A stretch of 29,251 nucleotides of DNA from Lachnospiraceae bacterium UBA7481 (GTDB taxonomy: Bacteria > Bacillota > Clostridia > Lachnospirales > Lachnospiraceae), in NCBI GenBank assembly GCA_002478505.1, contig DLOP01000008.1, forward strand, positions 385 through 29,635, written 5' to 3'. Below the pieces are notes generated by a model, which was given only the letters and a program-made list of their open reading frames with translations, had not been told where the DNA came from and did no database searches. Below are positions 1 through 7,403 of the stretch, one piece after another; position 1 is the stretch's first letter, and every line of letters begins with the position of its first letter. The translations under genes and the position numbers were made by a program.

Positions 1-397
1 TCCCGATAATAAACTCCCGGCAGCCACGTTCCGCCGCATGAAGTATCATCTCTCCGACTCCATACGTGGTCGTATTCATCGGGTTCTTGGAACGCTCTGA
101 TACCATGGTGATCCCCGCCACATTAGCCATCTCCATCACGGCAAGTTTTTCCTCCTCCAGAACGCCGTAATAGGACCGGACCTTTTCGCCTAACGGACCA
201 GTCACTTCGACTTCCACTTCCTTTCCATGCATACAGGTCATCAAAGCTTCAACCGTGCCTTCTCCGCCGTCCGCCAGCGGAAACACCTTTATTTCGGAAG
301 CAAATCCCGTATCTTCAATCGCCTCTTTAATGCAATTGCCTGCTTCCAGGGAAGACATACATCCCTTAAATGAATCGATCGCAACAACTACTTTCAT
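1..397 (-). CDS. Glycerate kinase, N-terminal part (cut by window edge)
   Basis: Reading the minus strand from the ATG at 397 gives an open frame to the window edge, beginning MKVVVAIDSFKGCMSS and containing PLADGGEGT. These are the characteristic N-terminal motifs of the GlxK/GarK glycerate kinase family, which phosphorylates glycerate to phosphoglycerate in the cytoplasm. About 132 residues are visible; the family is usually near 380, so the C-terminal two thirds lie outside the window. A GAGGTCAGG-type ribosome site sits just upstream of the ATG. It follows the DUF3006-like gene by about 60 bases on the same strand and could be co-transcribed. Family assignment is strong from the motifs; which glycerate hydroxyl is phosphorylated cannot be told. 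Confidence 0.9.
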   Translation of the reverse strand, partial: MKVVVAIDSFKGCMSSLEAGNCIKEAIEDTGFASEIKVFPLADGGEGTVEALMTCMHGKEVEVEVTGPLGEKVRSYYGVLEEEKLAVMEMANVAGITMVSERSKNPMNTTTYGVGEMILHAAERGCREFIIG

Positions 398-458
398 ACC
401 TGACCTCATTTCCGCACTGCTTTTTCACTGCACTGTTTTTACGTAATGTCTTACCGTC

Positions 459-635
459 TTAGTCTTCTATACGATATACCATCATTTCATAGCTCAGCCT
501 GCATCCCTCATAGATCTCTTCCGGCAGCAATGCCCTTGCTACCAGCTTGTCCTCTGCATCCTCTCTTTCACATTCCATGAGATGCGCATAATCTCCGTCT
601 ATTCCCGTCACCGTATATATCTTTTTTTCAAACAT
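459..635 (-). CDS. Small DUF3006-like protein (58 aa)
   Basis: A short minus-strand frame of 58 codons starts at the ATG at 635 and stops at 459. It begins MFEKKIYTVTGIDGDYAHL and contains the segment ALLPEEIYEGCRLSYE. The pattern 'x-IDGDYA-x-L ... LLPE-x-x-x-EG-x-x-L' resembles the short beta-rich DUF3006 family found in many Firmicutes; function is unknown. A GGAG motif lies 11 bases before the ATG. The gene starts 35 bases after the stop of the NlpC/P60 hydrolase gene on the same strand, so co-transcription is plausible. Codon use looks like its neighbours. The family link is by eye on a very short protein, so it is tentative; that the frame is a real gene is more likely than not. Confidence 0.6.
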   Translation of the reverse strand: MFEKKIYTVTGIDGDYAHLMECEREDAEDKLVARALLPEEIYEGCRLSYEMMVYRIED

Positions 636-670
636 GTTCCGACATTCTCCAAATTAAATTTATCTATCTA

Positions 671-1876
671 TTATATTAGTCTTCTTACCGATAAAATCCC
701 CCGGTACTGGGCATTCGATATTTTGATCCCAGTCCGCACGGAACTTGCATGGACAATCAGACCGTTGCCGATATAGATCGCCACATGTCCCGGATAGCAG
801 ATGATGTCTCCCGGCTGCGCATTTTCATAGGCAACCTCTGTTCCGGCGCTCCGAAGGGAATAGGAAGTCCTCGGCACCGTATAGCCAAATTCCTTATAGA
901 CACTGTACACAAAACCGGAGCAGTCCGCCCCGTCGGTCAGGCTTGTCCCACCCGGCACATAGGGATTGCCGATAAACTGACAGGCAAACACCGCGATGGA
1001 TTTCCCAAGATCGCCGCCGTTTGCCGCATAAATCGAAGATACATCATAGGTAACTGAATTGGTCGTCGTAACCCGTCCGCTGTCTGCAGACCCCGCTACC
1101 GAATCCTGTGCCGCACGTCTGGCCGCTTCTTCCGCCGCGCGTCTGGCTTCTTCCTCCAACCTTGCGATCTCAGCATTCTGCTCCTCGATCCTGCGCGCAT
1201 ACGATGCCGCCAACGCCTCCGCGTCGGCAATCTGCGCCGCATAGTCGTCGGAAAGCGCCTGCAATTCCAAAATAACGCTCTCCATATAAGCCTGTTCTTC
1301 CTCATAATCCGCCTGAAGCGCAAGCAGTTCTTCCTGCTCCGCCTCCAGAGCAGCTTTAAGCTCCCCTACCTGCTCTATCATCCTCTGATATTCCGCCAGC
1401 ATATTTCTGTCATATTCATACAGATCCTGCACATAATCCGCTTTGGTAAGCGCCTCGGAAAAACTTCCCGACTGCATCAGCATCGTAACATAATCAAGCT
1501 CTCCCGCTTCATACATATATTGGATCCTGATCTTCATGGCCTCGTACTGCTCATTGGCTGTCGCTACCGCTTCCTCATATCTTGCCTCCGCCAGAACGAT
1601 CTCCGCCTTTTTATCCTCTACCGCCTGCCGTATCACCTCTACCTCTGTCATAACCGTAACAAGCGCTTCATTGACCTGTTCGATCTCATCGATCACTTCA
1701 TTTTGCTCCGCCGCCAGTTCCTCCAGTGTTGCCGTCACCTCATCCAGTTCCTGCTGCGTTTCGTCCCTTTCATCTTTGACCTCGTCGATCGAGGGATCCG
1801 CATAAGACACAATTGCCTGTGAACACAGTACCACAAAGAGAGTAGTCGCTATCACTCTAAATACTGTTTTTTTCAC
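671..1876 (-). CDS. Secreted coiled-coil NlpC/P60 peptidoglycan hydrolase (PcsB/CwlO-like)
   Basis: The 401-residue product has an N-terminal signal peptide (hydrophobic 5-24, likely cleavage after SYA at 26). A long Glu/Ala/Gln-rich coiled coil spans about 30-255, followed by a short Ser/Gly/Thr linker and a C-terminal NlpC/P60 domain from about 290. The catalytic Cys319 lies in DGADCSGF, His364 in PGHVAIYIG, and a third polar residue, His376, in IVHAS. Such enzymes cut peptide stems of peptidoglycan (typically D-iGlu-diaminopimelate or stem-to-bridge bonds) during cell elongation and separation; in known relatives the coiled coil is controlled by FtsEX, which is not in this window. The start is GTG at 1876, preceded by AGGAGGAG eight bases away, which makes it secure. 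The exact bond cut is not inferable. Confidence 0.93.
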   Translation of the reverse strand: MKKTVFRVIATTLFVVLCSQAIVSYADPSIDEVKDERDETQQELDEVTATLEELAAEQNEVIDEIEQVNEALVTVMTEVEVIRQAVEDKKAEIVLAEARYEEAVATANEQYEAMKIRIQYMYEAGELDYVTMLMQSGSFSEALTKADYVQDLYEYDRNMLAEYQRMIEQVGELKAALEAEQEELLALQADYEEEQAYMESVILELQALSDDYAAQIADAEALAASYARRIEEQNAEIARLEEEARRAAEEAARRAAQDSVAGSADSGRVTTTNSVTYDVSSIYAANGGDLGKSIAVFACQFIGNPYVPGGTSLTDGADCSGFVYSVYKEFGYTVPRTSYSLRSAGTEVAYENAQPGDIICYPGHVAIYIGNGLIVHASSVRTGIKISNAQYRGILSVRRLI

Positions 1877-1987
1877 AGCCGTCTCCTCCTGTCATAAGTA
1901 AGCCACCTAAAATTGTCATCACAGACATACATAAATATAATACCATATTTTCAATATGAAAAAAAGTCTTTTTACAATATAAAAATA

Positions 1988-2021
1988 CAGCCGCTGGATC
2001 ATGGGTAAAATCCAACGGCTG
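1988..2021 (-). terminator. Hairpin terminator after the DUF5684 gene
   Basis: CAGCCG at 1988-1993 pairs with CGGCTG at 2016-2021, extended inwards by TGGAT/ATCCA with one mismatch. On the minus strand the stem is followed after two bases by a T run; a T run also flanks it on the plus side (2025-2031). It lies 20 bases past the stop of the DUF5684 gene, so it probably ends that transcript and separates it from the NlpC/P60 gene. Confidence 0.75.
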
Positions 2022-2043
2022 CACTTTTTTTATAACGTTTAGT

Positions 2044-2457
2044 TTAATTTTTGTATTGCGGTCCTTGATATTGAGCATCGCCAAAGCCCAGCATGAGCAA
2101 AAAGATCGGAGCCAAGAAAATCAATCCAGCTGCAAAACCCATTCCCTTACCAAATGCCTTAGCCAGCTCTACAGATATGATGATCCAACCAATGGGGAAA
2201 ACAAACACGCATAAAAGTAAACCTATAATTGCTTTATCCATTGCGATCTTAGACAGTATATAATAGTTGTAGTACGGTATAATAGCTGCCCATCCCGGCT
2301 CTCCCGCCTTTGTAAACACCTTCCACAGTCCTACTATTTGTGCTACTGCAATAGCCATACAAATGAGCCACGTCACTGCACCAAAGCCAGCGACAACTCC
2401 CATAGCAGCATCATAATCGCTACTACTATACGCTAACACATATCCTCCACCCATCAT
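2044..2457 (-). CDS. DUF5684 family membrane protein
   Basis: The 137-residue protein is very hydrophobic, with about four membrane segments. It carries the signature KAGEPGWAAIIPYYNYYIL followed later by AKAFGKGMGFAAGLIFL and a C-terminal LGFGDAQYQGP. This combination is typical of the DUF5684 family, widespread in Firmicutes and of unknown function (some members are annotated as signal-peptidase-related, without evidence). The start at 2457 has GGAGG 11-13 bases upstream; a second ATG follows immediately, so the first residue is uncertain by one. It is transcribed divergently from the 2612 gene and appears monocistronic, with its own promoter and a terminator after the stop. Confidence 0.8.
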   Translation of the reverse strand: MMGGGYVLAYSSSDYDAAMGVVAGFGAVTWLICMAIAVAQIVGLWKVFTKAGEPGWAAIIPYYNYYILSKIAMDKAIIGLLLCVFVFPIGWIIISVELAKAFGKGMGFAAGLIFLAPIFLLMLGFGDAQYQGPQYKN

Positions 2458-2504
2458 AATTGCATTTTCCTCCTTGTTATGTAATTAATATTTTACTGTA
2501 GCCC

Positions 2505-2533
2505 ATTGTATCACGCAAAATGCAAATTGTAAA
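2505..2533 (-). promoter_or_regulatory. Sigma-A-type promoter for the DUF5684 gene
   Basis: On the minus strand a TTTACA -35 box (2533-2528) and a TACAAT -10 box (2510-2505) are separated by exactly 17 bases, about 50 bases upstream of the ATG at 2457. Confidence 0.65.
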
Positions 2534-2555
2534 GTATAATATAAAGACTTTTTAA

Positions 2556-2584
2556 TTGCACTTTTAAAGAAACAATGCTACAAT
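2556..2584 (+). promoter_or_regulatory. Sigma-A-type promoter for the 2612 gene
   Basis: TTGCAC at 2556-2561 and TACAAT at 2579-2584 are 17 bases apart. A transcript would start near 2591, just before the AGGAGG ribosome site at 2598-2603. With the minus-strand promoter at 2505-2533 it forms a compact divergent promoter region. Confidence 0.7.
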
Positions 2585-2611
2585 GGGATAAGCAGGCAGG
2601 AGGTGACTGGA

Positions 2612-3085
2612 TTGAGACCACTTTATATCATATTGATCATTGTAGGCATATTGGCAGTTTTGCTAACCATTCTTTATTTTGTAGGAAGAAAACTGCAAAA
2701 AAAACAAGACGAGCAAAAATCTTTGCTGGAAGCCAATAAACAGACCGTTTCTCTGCTGGTCATTGATAAAAAACGGATGAAGCTGAAAGATGCGACGCTT
2801 CCCGCCGCGATCACCGAACAAATCCCGAAAATGTCCAAAAACCTTAAAGTTCCGCTGGTAAAAGTAAAGATCGGTCCGCAGATCATGACCATGTTCTGCG
2901 ACGAAGAGATTTTTGAACTTATCCCGGTAAAGAAGGAAGTCAAAGCAGAAGTCAGCGGCATTTATATTGTCGGCGTCAAGGGCGTACACGGCACTGTGAT
3001 CAAGAAAGAAGAAAAGAAAAAAGGCTTCTTCAAACGCGCTATGGAAAAGGCGCAGGAAAAAGCCGGAGCAAAACCTATGAAATAA
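2612..3085 (+). CDS. Single-pass membrane protein of unknown function
   Basis: Starting from TTG at 2612 the product is 157 residues. An N-terminal membrane segment (about 3-23) is followed by a Lys/Gln-rich stretch (KLQKKQDEQK) and a cytoplasmic domain with repeated beta-like patterns (VSLLVIDKKRMKL, VKVKIGPQIMTMFCDEEIFELIPVKKEVKAEVSGIYI). It ends in a very basic tail rich in Lys. I recognise the general type from Clostridia, but no function can be given. A GTG at 2603 is in frame but overlaps the AGGAGG ribosome site (2598-2603); TTG at 2612 is eight bases after that site and is the better start. It has its own promoter and a terminator at 3125-3151. Confidence 0.75.
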   Translation: MRPLYIILIIVGILAVLLTILYFVGRKLQKKQDEQKSLLEANKQTVSLLVIDKKRMKLKDATLPAAITEQIPKMSKNLKVPLVKVKIGPQIMTMFCDEEIFELIPVKKEVKAEVSGIYIVGVKGVHGTVIKKEEKKKGFFKRAMEKAQEKAGAKPMK

Positions 3086-3122
3086 AAGGAATAAAGAAAA
3101 AACAACTTAATACATTGCAGGA

Positions 3123-3572
3123 TCAGGATCGGAACAGCGCCGATCCTTTTTCTTTAGAAGCCGCTTCCAGCGTGATCTCACATTCCGCCATAGGCATATA
3201 ATTGATCTCAAGCTGATACTTGATCTTTAAGCGCAGGCAGTCCTTCTCTTCTTCAAAACTGATCTCGTCAGTATATAGTCCCATAGCAAGCGTCCCGTAA
3301 GCAGTCTGATAATTGGTCAGATTCTTTTTACCGGCTTCAAATATCATATGTACGTTAACGTCACCCTTTTTGGTAAGTTCAACTACATCTTTTTTGATCT
3401 TAATGCGGCTGGAGGTCTCATTTCCATTCTCATCCGTCTCCTCATATAAAAGATAATGGGTATCGTTTGTAAAGAAATATTCTCCGGGGGTAAATACCTC
3501 CATTTCCTCCGAAGCGTTTCCCCCGCCTTCAAACTGAATTCCCTTTAATGCGATCAAAATATCTTTTGTCAT
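3123..3572 (-). CDS. DUF1934 (YwiB-like) beta-barrel protein
   Basis: The 149-residue soluble protein begins MTKDILIALKGIQFE and alternates short beta strands (GEYFFTNDTHYLLYEETDENG, RIKIKKDVVELTKKGDVNVHMIFEAGKKN, LKIKYQLEINYM). This is the pattern of the DUF1934/YwiB calycin-like family, whose role is unknown. An in-frame ATG at 3596 would overlap the ribosome site; GAGGAG lies seven bases before the ATG at 3572, so that start is preferred. The last codons lie inside the terminator hairpin of the opposing gene, so the two genes are tightly convergent. It follows the small membrane protein gene by about 36 bases and is probably co-transcribed with it. Confidence 0.8.
   Translation of the reverse strand: MTKDILIALKGIQFEGGGNASEEMEVFTPGEYFFTNDTHYLLYEETDENGNETSSRIKIKKDVVELTKKGDVNVHMIFEAGKKNLTNYQTAYGTLAMGLYTDEISFEEEKDCLRLKIKYQLEINYMPMAECEITLEAASKEKGSALFRS
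3125..3151 (+). terminator. Rho-independent terminator of the 2612 gene
   Basis: AGGATCGG (3125-3132) and CCGATCCT (3140-3147) form a perfect 8-bp stem with a 7-base loop, followed by a T run. The 5' arm and loop also encode the C-terminus of the opposing DUF1934 gene. Confidence 0.85.
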
Positions 3573-3608
3573 GCCGTTGCTCCTCGCTTTCCACAATATT
3601 GTCTATGT

Positions 3609-3863
3609 TTAATTCAGCCAGCTTATTGTAAACGTTATATCCTCCGCTTCATAGATGCCCTCGTAGATCTCCTGCCCGGACATCTCGGCTGTCACGTCAT
3701 TTCCATCCTTGTCTGTCACGGAAACCGTATCTCCATTCCAGATAAAATCCGGGAATAACCATCCGAAAATAACCATTGCAGACAGCAGCATTTTTCCCAG
3801 CGTTACCTGCCAGTATTTTTTACTTTCCTTATCCCATACCGGCATTTTTTCATCATTCAACAT
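3609..3863 (-). CDS. Small single-TM protein of unknown function
   Basis: The frame encodes about 84 residues from the ATG at 3863 (or 87 from a GTG at 3872; the GGGTGAGG ribosome motif lies between the two and favours the ATG). A hydrophilic start (MLNDEKMPVWDKESKKYWQ) is followed by a membrane segment around LLSAMVIFGWLFPDFIW. A short acidic exterior part follows (GDTVSVTDKDGNDVTAEM, then GIYEAEDITFTISWLN). I do not recognise a family. It sits 75 bases after the GntR gene and 36 bases before the DUF1934 gene on the same strand, so it is likely part of that operon. The exterior part could be a small ligand or assembly domain; this is speculation. Confidence 0.6.
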   Translation of the reverse strand: MLNDEKMPVWDKESKKYWQVTLGKMLLSAMVIFGWLFPDFIWNGDTVSVTDKDGNDVTAEMSGQEIYEGIYEAEDITFTISWLN

Positions 3864-3947
3864 TTTCCTCACCCATCCTATTCTATCATATGATCCGGGA
3901 ACTATCCGTCCCGCCTTTCAGATAGAGTATGGGCAAAAATCCGTTCT

Positions 3948-4619
3948 TTATTCAAGGTGTAACTTGCGCGCTATCGCCGTCTCCTGATTGGCTATATGCA
4001 GCCTCACGATCTCAGCCGCTTTTTCCTTATCTTTACACTCAACGCTCTCAACCATGCGCCGGTGTTCTTCTATCAATTCTTTATGCCTGCCTGCGTCCTT
4101 TACATATTCATAACGGTAACGGTAAAACTGCTCCGAAAGATTAGAGGTCATCTGCATCAGGCGCCCATTGCCGCTTGCCTCCACGATAATATCATGAAAT
4201 TTTACATCAGCCTCCGCAATCTTGATCTCCTTCTTGGAATGAATCGCTTTCTCAAATTCCTCCATTGCCGTTTTCAGACGTTCTAACTGTTCCCCGTCGA
4301 TCCTGTCGCATGCAAGCTTGATCGCAAGCTCCTCCAATGCCGTCCTGACCTCCAGAACATCCTTTAATCCTTTGGCTGTGATCTGGGAAACTTCAGCGCC
4401 GCAGCGCGGCTTCATCACAACAAGCCCTTCCAATTCCAACATCCTGATCGCTTCCCTGATCGGCGTCCTGCTGACCCCCATCCGCTCAGCCAGCTGAATC
4501 TCCCTCAAACGCTCGCCGGGTTCCAATTCACCAAGAAGGATCGCCTTACGCAGCGTCTTAAATACGACATCACGCAAAGGAAGATATTCATCTGCCGTGA
4601 CCTGTAAAAAATCCTTCAT
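3948..4619 (-). CDS. GntR-family regulator, FadR/FCD subfamily
   Basis: The 223-residue protein has an N-terminal winged helix (about 12-75) with the family signature LRKAILLGELEPGERLRE and MGVSRTPIREAIRMLELEGL. A helical FCD effector domain (about 85-215) follows. Candidate metal ligands of FCD proteins are visible: Asp138 and His142 (ADVKFHDII), His186 (EEHRRM) and His208 (RLHIANQE). Such proteins are dimeric repressors or activators that usually sense small carboxylates; the ligand is not inferable here. GGGAGG lies six bases before the ATG. The gene starts only 11 bases after the ispE stop, so the two are one transcript; whether it regulates ispE or a distant target cannot be told. Confidence 0.93.
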   Translation of the reverse strand: MKDFLQVTADEYLPLRDVVFKTLRKAILLGELEPGERLREIQLAERMGVSRTPIREAIRMLELEGLVVMKPRCGAEVSQITAKGLKDVLEVRTALEELAIKLACDRIDGEQLERLKTAMEEFEKAIHSKKEIKIAEADVKFHDIIVEASGNGRLMQMTSNLSEQFYRYRYEYVKDAGRHKELIEEHRRMVESVECKDKEKAAEIVRLHIANQETAIARKLHLE

Positions 4620-4630
4620 TTTTAACCTCC

Positions 4631-5542
4631 CTAACAGATGATACCCGCTGCCTGAATAAATACCTGGGGATATTTCCGCCGCATCTGTATCTCAGCTTCC
4701 GATGCTTTCTCCATCGTATCAAATATGCCAAATACCGTCGGCCCGCTGCCGCTCATCAATGAACCAACAGCGCCTGTTTCCAGCATCGCATCTTTTAGTT
4801 CGCGGATCAATGGATATTTTTCTATGGTCACGGATTCTAAGACATTACCCAGAAGTCCTGTCATCTCTCTCAAATCTTTACCCTGCATAGCCGCAAGGAT
4901 CTGCTCTGTATCAGGATGCGTAACCTGTTCTAACCGAAGGTTTTCATAGACATATTTTGTGGATACTCCGATCAAGGGTTTTGCAATGACGATATACATC
5001 TCCGGCATCGTTTGAATTGGTGTCAATTTTTCCCCAATGCCTTCCGCCAGGGCGGTTCCGCCCATAATGCAGAACGGCACATCCGCGCCCAGCCTTACAC
5101 CCAATTCCTGTAATTCATCTTTACTATGCCCCAAGCCGAACAATTCATTCATTCCCGTTAAAACTGCCGCCGCGTCGGTGCTTCCGCCGGCCAGACCCGC
5201 AGCAACAGGAATCTTCTTTATTATATGTATGTTTACACCCTCGCTGATGCTGTCATGTTCCAGCAGCAGCTTCGCCGCTTTGTACGCAAGGTTGTTTTGA
5301 TCAAGGGGAACTGCATCACTGTCCGAAGTCAGGGTAATACGCATGCCGTTATCCGTAACCGCCGCCGGCAGCACATTCTTTATGACCACCGCTTCAGCCA
5401 GACGGCTCAGCTCAATCGTATCATAAAGATCGATCTGCTGCATCACGGAACGGAGCAGGTGATAACCATTTTCCAGTTTTCCTATCACATCTAACCCTAA
5501 ATTGATCTTCGCATATCCCTTTACCGTCACTTTCGTATCCAT
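4631..5542 (-). CDS. ispE: 4-diphosphocytidyl-2-C-methyl-D-erythritol kinase
   Basis: IspE phosphorylates CDP-methylerythritol with ATP in the MEP route to isoprenoid precursors, in the cytoplasm. The 303-residue product starts MDTKVTVKGYAKINLGLDV. It carries the GHMP-kinase motifs: Lys12 in AKINLGL, the ATP loop PVAAGLAGGSTDAAA at 112-126, GADVPFC with Asp154, and the C-terminal SGSGPTVFG motif. Length is normal. An in-frame upstream start at 5575 exists, but GGAG seven bases before the ATG at 5542 and the family's usual N-terminus fix the start there. It heads the probable operon ispE-gntR-small membrane protein-DUF1934. Confidence 0.97.
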   Translation of the reverse strand: MDTKVTVKGYAKINLGLDVIGKLENGYHLLRSVMQQIDLYDTIELSRLAEAVVIKNVLPAAVTDNGMRITLTSDSDAVPLDQNNLAYKAAKLLLEHDSISEGVNIHIIKKIPVAAGLAGGSTDAAAVLTGMNELFGLGHSKDELQELGVRLGADVPFCIMGGTALAEGIGEKLTPIQTMPEMYIVIAKPLIGVSTKYVYENLRLEQVTHPDTEQILAAMQGKDLREMTGLLGNVLESVTIEKYPLIRELKDAMLETGAVGSLMSGSGPTVFGIFDTMEKASEAEIQMRRKYPQVFIQAAGIIC

Positions 5543-5611
5543 GAAGTTTCTCCTTTTTACCTCTTTGTCACGCACACCATATTCCGACTGCCATGATCGG
5601 AGATATAATAT

Positions 5612-5640
5612 AGTATAAAGTTTCTTTTCAACTTCTACAA
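5612..5640 (-). promoter_or_regulatory. Candidate promoter of the ispE operon
   Basis: On the minus strand TTGTAG (5640-5635) and TATACT (5617-5612) are 17 bases apart, about 70 bases upstream of the ispE ATG. The -10 box is good and the -35 box partial. Confidence 0.5.
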
Positions 5641-5710
5641 CACTATTTTAATAATCTTTGTTATAATTAAAATAATTATTGAATAATTGTTTTACTATGA
5701 TAAAATATAC

Positions 5711-5800
5711 GCGAAGGCAATGAACAGTGCGCGAATGAGTGAGCATAGGGCGAAGCCCGTGAGCGAGATGAAGCAAAGCGGAATCGATCTCAGCACTGCA
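5711..5800. repeat. Structured, GC-richer intergenic element, possible dispersed repeat
   Basis: A compact element unlike its AT-rich surroundings lies between ispE and the 5836 gene. CAGTGC (5725-5730) pairs with GCACTG (5793-5798), enclosing GGGC-gaa-GCCC (5748-5758) and GAGAT/ATCTC (5765-5769 with 5787-5791). This gives a possible three-way junction. It holds no convincing ORF. I have an impression of similar sequences scattered between genes in Lachnospiraceae, but cannot verify this here. It could be a REP/MITE-type element or a small RNA gene. The rest of the 5543-5835 gap holds the ispE promoter and a TATAAT box at 5808-5813. Confidence 0.5.
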
Positions 5801-5835
5801 AATATGTTATAATTATAGAAGGAATGATATTAATT

Positions 5836-6516
5836 ATGGAAGGTATGGAAGAAAACAGTTACGAAGAATATAAAAAGAACCTTTCCCGTAGCAGAACCCG
5901 GCGTGAGAAGCTTCACGACGGAAAAATCGGTATTGTGGTCGGAACATGCATGTTATTGTACGTTTTATTTATTCTTCCATTCCATGCGGACAATGCACAC
6001 TTGATTCATGGGGACCAGCTTGAAGCCGGGGGACGTTACGATCCCCAAAAAGTCTATTATTTTGAAGATCTGGAAATTTTACATACAAAAACGGATACGG
6101 ATGATGGCAGCATTTATTGTATTGCAAGATTTACCGATTGCGACCAAAAGGATTGGATCATTTCTTTTACTCCGGGCAGGGATGAGCATCTGGCGGAGCA
6201 AATCAGACTATTTGCTTCTTTTCAAAAGGAAGGGCATGATCTGACGGTTAGCGGTTATTTTTTGATGGGACATCTGGAAGAACTTCCTTTTGAAGCGGAC
6301 TCCTACTTCAGCGTATATGGACGCAGCTACGCCGACGACGACGGATCGAATATGATAAGCGCGAACGCAGAATACCTGTGCGGCAAATATGATAATTATA
6401 CCCTGCAGACGCTTTTTCGTCCCGGCACCCCATTGTGCGGTTTTGTATTCGGTCTGGCCGGCGTCATAGTCGGCGCGATCTCATTGATCCGCTATCGTTC
6501 CCGCAAAAAGGCATAA
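5836..6516 (+). CDS. Two-TM protein of unknown function, first of a pair
   Basis: From the ATG at 5836 the product is 226 residues. It has a charged N-terminus (MEGMEENSYEEYKKNLSRS), a membrane segment around GIVVGTCMLLYVLFILPF, and a roughly 135-residue probably extracytoplasmic domain with alternating strands (VYYFEDLEILHTKTDT, IYCIARFTDCDQKDWIISF). A second membrane segment is near the end (CGFVFGLAGVIVGAISLI), then a basic RYRSRKKA tail. No family was recognised with confidence. An in-frame ATG at 5824 abuts the AGAAGGA ribosome site, so 5836, 12 bases after it, is preferred. A TATAAT box at 5808-5813 is the likely -10. The next gene follows after 27 bases, so the two are an operon. Confidence 0.75.
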   Translation: MEGMEENSYEEYKKNLSRSRTRREKLHDGKIGIVVGTCMLLYVLFILPFHADNAHLIHGDQLEAGGRYDPQKVYYFEDLEILHTKTDTDDGSIYCIARFTDCDQKDWIISFTPGRDEHLAEQIRLFASFQKEGHDLTVSGYFLMGHLEELPFEADSYFSVYGRSYADDDGSNMISANAEYLCGKYDNYTLQTLFRPGTPLCGFVFGLAGVIVGAISLIRYRSRKKA

Positions 6517-6543
6517 ATATACTAAAACATAAGGAGGAGATCT

Positions 6544-7281
6544 ATGATTGCATCTGCAGAACACAAAATCTATCAGAAACAAAGTAAAGTAGGAAATGGA
6601 AGCATCTTAAAATCCATACGCATTGACAAAGGCGGCGGAAAAGGTCTGATTGCCGGAGCAATTGTTCTTTTGGTTTTTACGCTCCCCATTACGGTCCTCG
6701 GCATAATAGTAGACGCAACTGCCATATTCTCGTATATTGTGTCAGCGCCCGGAATTTTACTGCTTGTACTCGGAATCGTATTAAAACGCAAACGGGATTC
6801 CAGCTGGATGTCTTATTATCAGGAAACAACCGGCTTTTCAGAGGGGGAACTGCAGCAGATCGACCGTGAACTTGCCGATCCGTCTGTTACGCTTGTGATC
6901 TGCAGAACGCCCAATGCTGCAATAGATAACTATATTGCCTGCTTTCTGACACAGCATTATATGGTTATGAACGGCATAGATCCCTATGTCCGGCGGCTGG
7001 AGGACATTATTGCGGTTGCATTCTCTGACAGTACGGATATCTGGTCCATGACAAGTTTAACAACCCAGGATAAAGAAGCCATGTCGGTGGGTCTGGTAAC
7101 TGACACCAGCAAAAAAGCCGCCCTTTGCACAGAAATCATGCTGGAACTCCGCAAACGCAATCCCAAGATCATCTGCGGTCAGGAAATTGTCTGCGATGGC
7201 AGAAACTATATACTGGAGCGTGATGGCGCGGAACTTCTTCGATTATACAAGGAAGGACACCCTTTGGAACCTGCAAATTAA
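6544..7281 (+). CDS. Membrane protein of unknown function, possible PH-like domain
   Basis: The 245-residue product has a soluble N-terminus of about 35 residues with glycine-rich DKGGGKG. Two adjacent membrane segments follow (about 37-56 and 62-80), then a cytoplasmic domain of about 160 residues. The stretch FLTQHYMVMNGIDPYVRRLEDIIAV resembles the strand-turn-strand of bacterial PH-like domains (YcxB/bPH type), where 'LT-x-HY-x-x-x-x ... x-L-x-D-I' is usual; this is inference by eye. AAGGAGGAG lies six bases before the ATG. It is the second gene of the pair beginning at 5836 and may form a membrane complex with it. No catalytic motif was seen. Only an AT-rich stretch, not a clear terminator, follows. 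Confidence 0.75.
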   Translation: MIASAEHKIYQKQSKVGNGSILKSIRIDKGGGKGLIAGAIVLLVFTLPITVLGIIVDATAIFSYIVSAPGILLLVLGIVLKRKRDSSWMSYYQETTGFSEGELQQIDRELADPSVTLVICRTPNAAIDNYIACFLTQHYMVMNGIDPYVRRLEDIIAVAFSDSTDIWSMTSLTTQDKEAMSVGLVTDTSKKAALCTEIMLELRKRNPKIICGQEIVCDGRNYILERDGAELLRLYKEGHPLEPAN

Positions 7282-7308
7282 TTTTTTTAAATTTTTTTCA
7301 ATTTGCTA

Positions 7309-7336
7309 TAAAGTTTTAGTTAAGAACATCCGATAT
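7309..7336 (+). promoter_or_regulatory. Sigma-28-like promoter candidate
   Basis: TAAA at 7309-7312 and CCGATAT at 7330-7336 resemble the motility sigma factor (SigD/FliA) consensus TAAA-N15-GCCGATAT, with a spacing one base longer than usual and T instead of the leading G. No better sigma-A promoter was seen between 7282 and 7403. Tentative. Confidence 0.35.
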
Positions 7337-7403
7337 AAGTGATAAGGCAGAATACCATTTAAGAAACTGTCATAAATAAATCTTTTTCAAGGAGGATAAA
7401 ACT

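Noticed and set aside
1857..2084. Minus-strand 75-codon frame between NlpC/P60 and DUF5684 genes
   Set aside because: It runs through a terminator hairpin, overlaps both neighbours and has no ribosome site.
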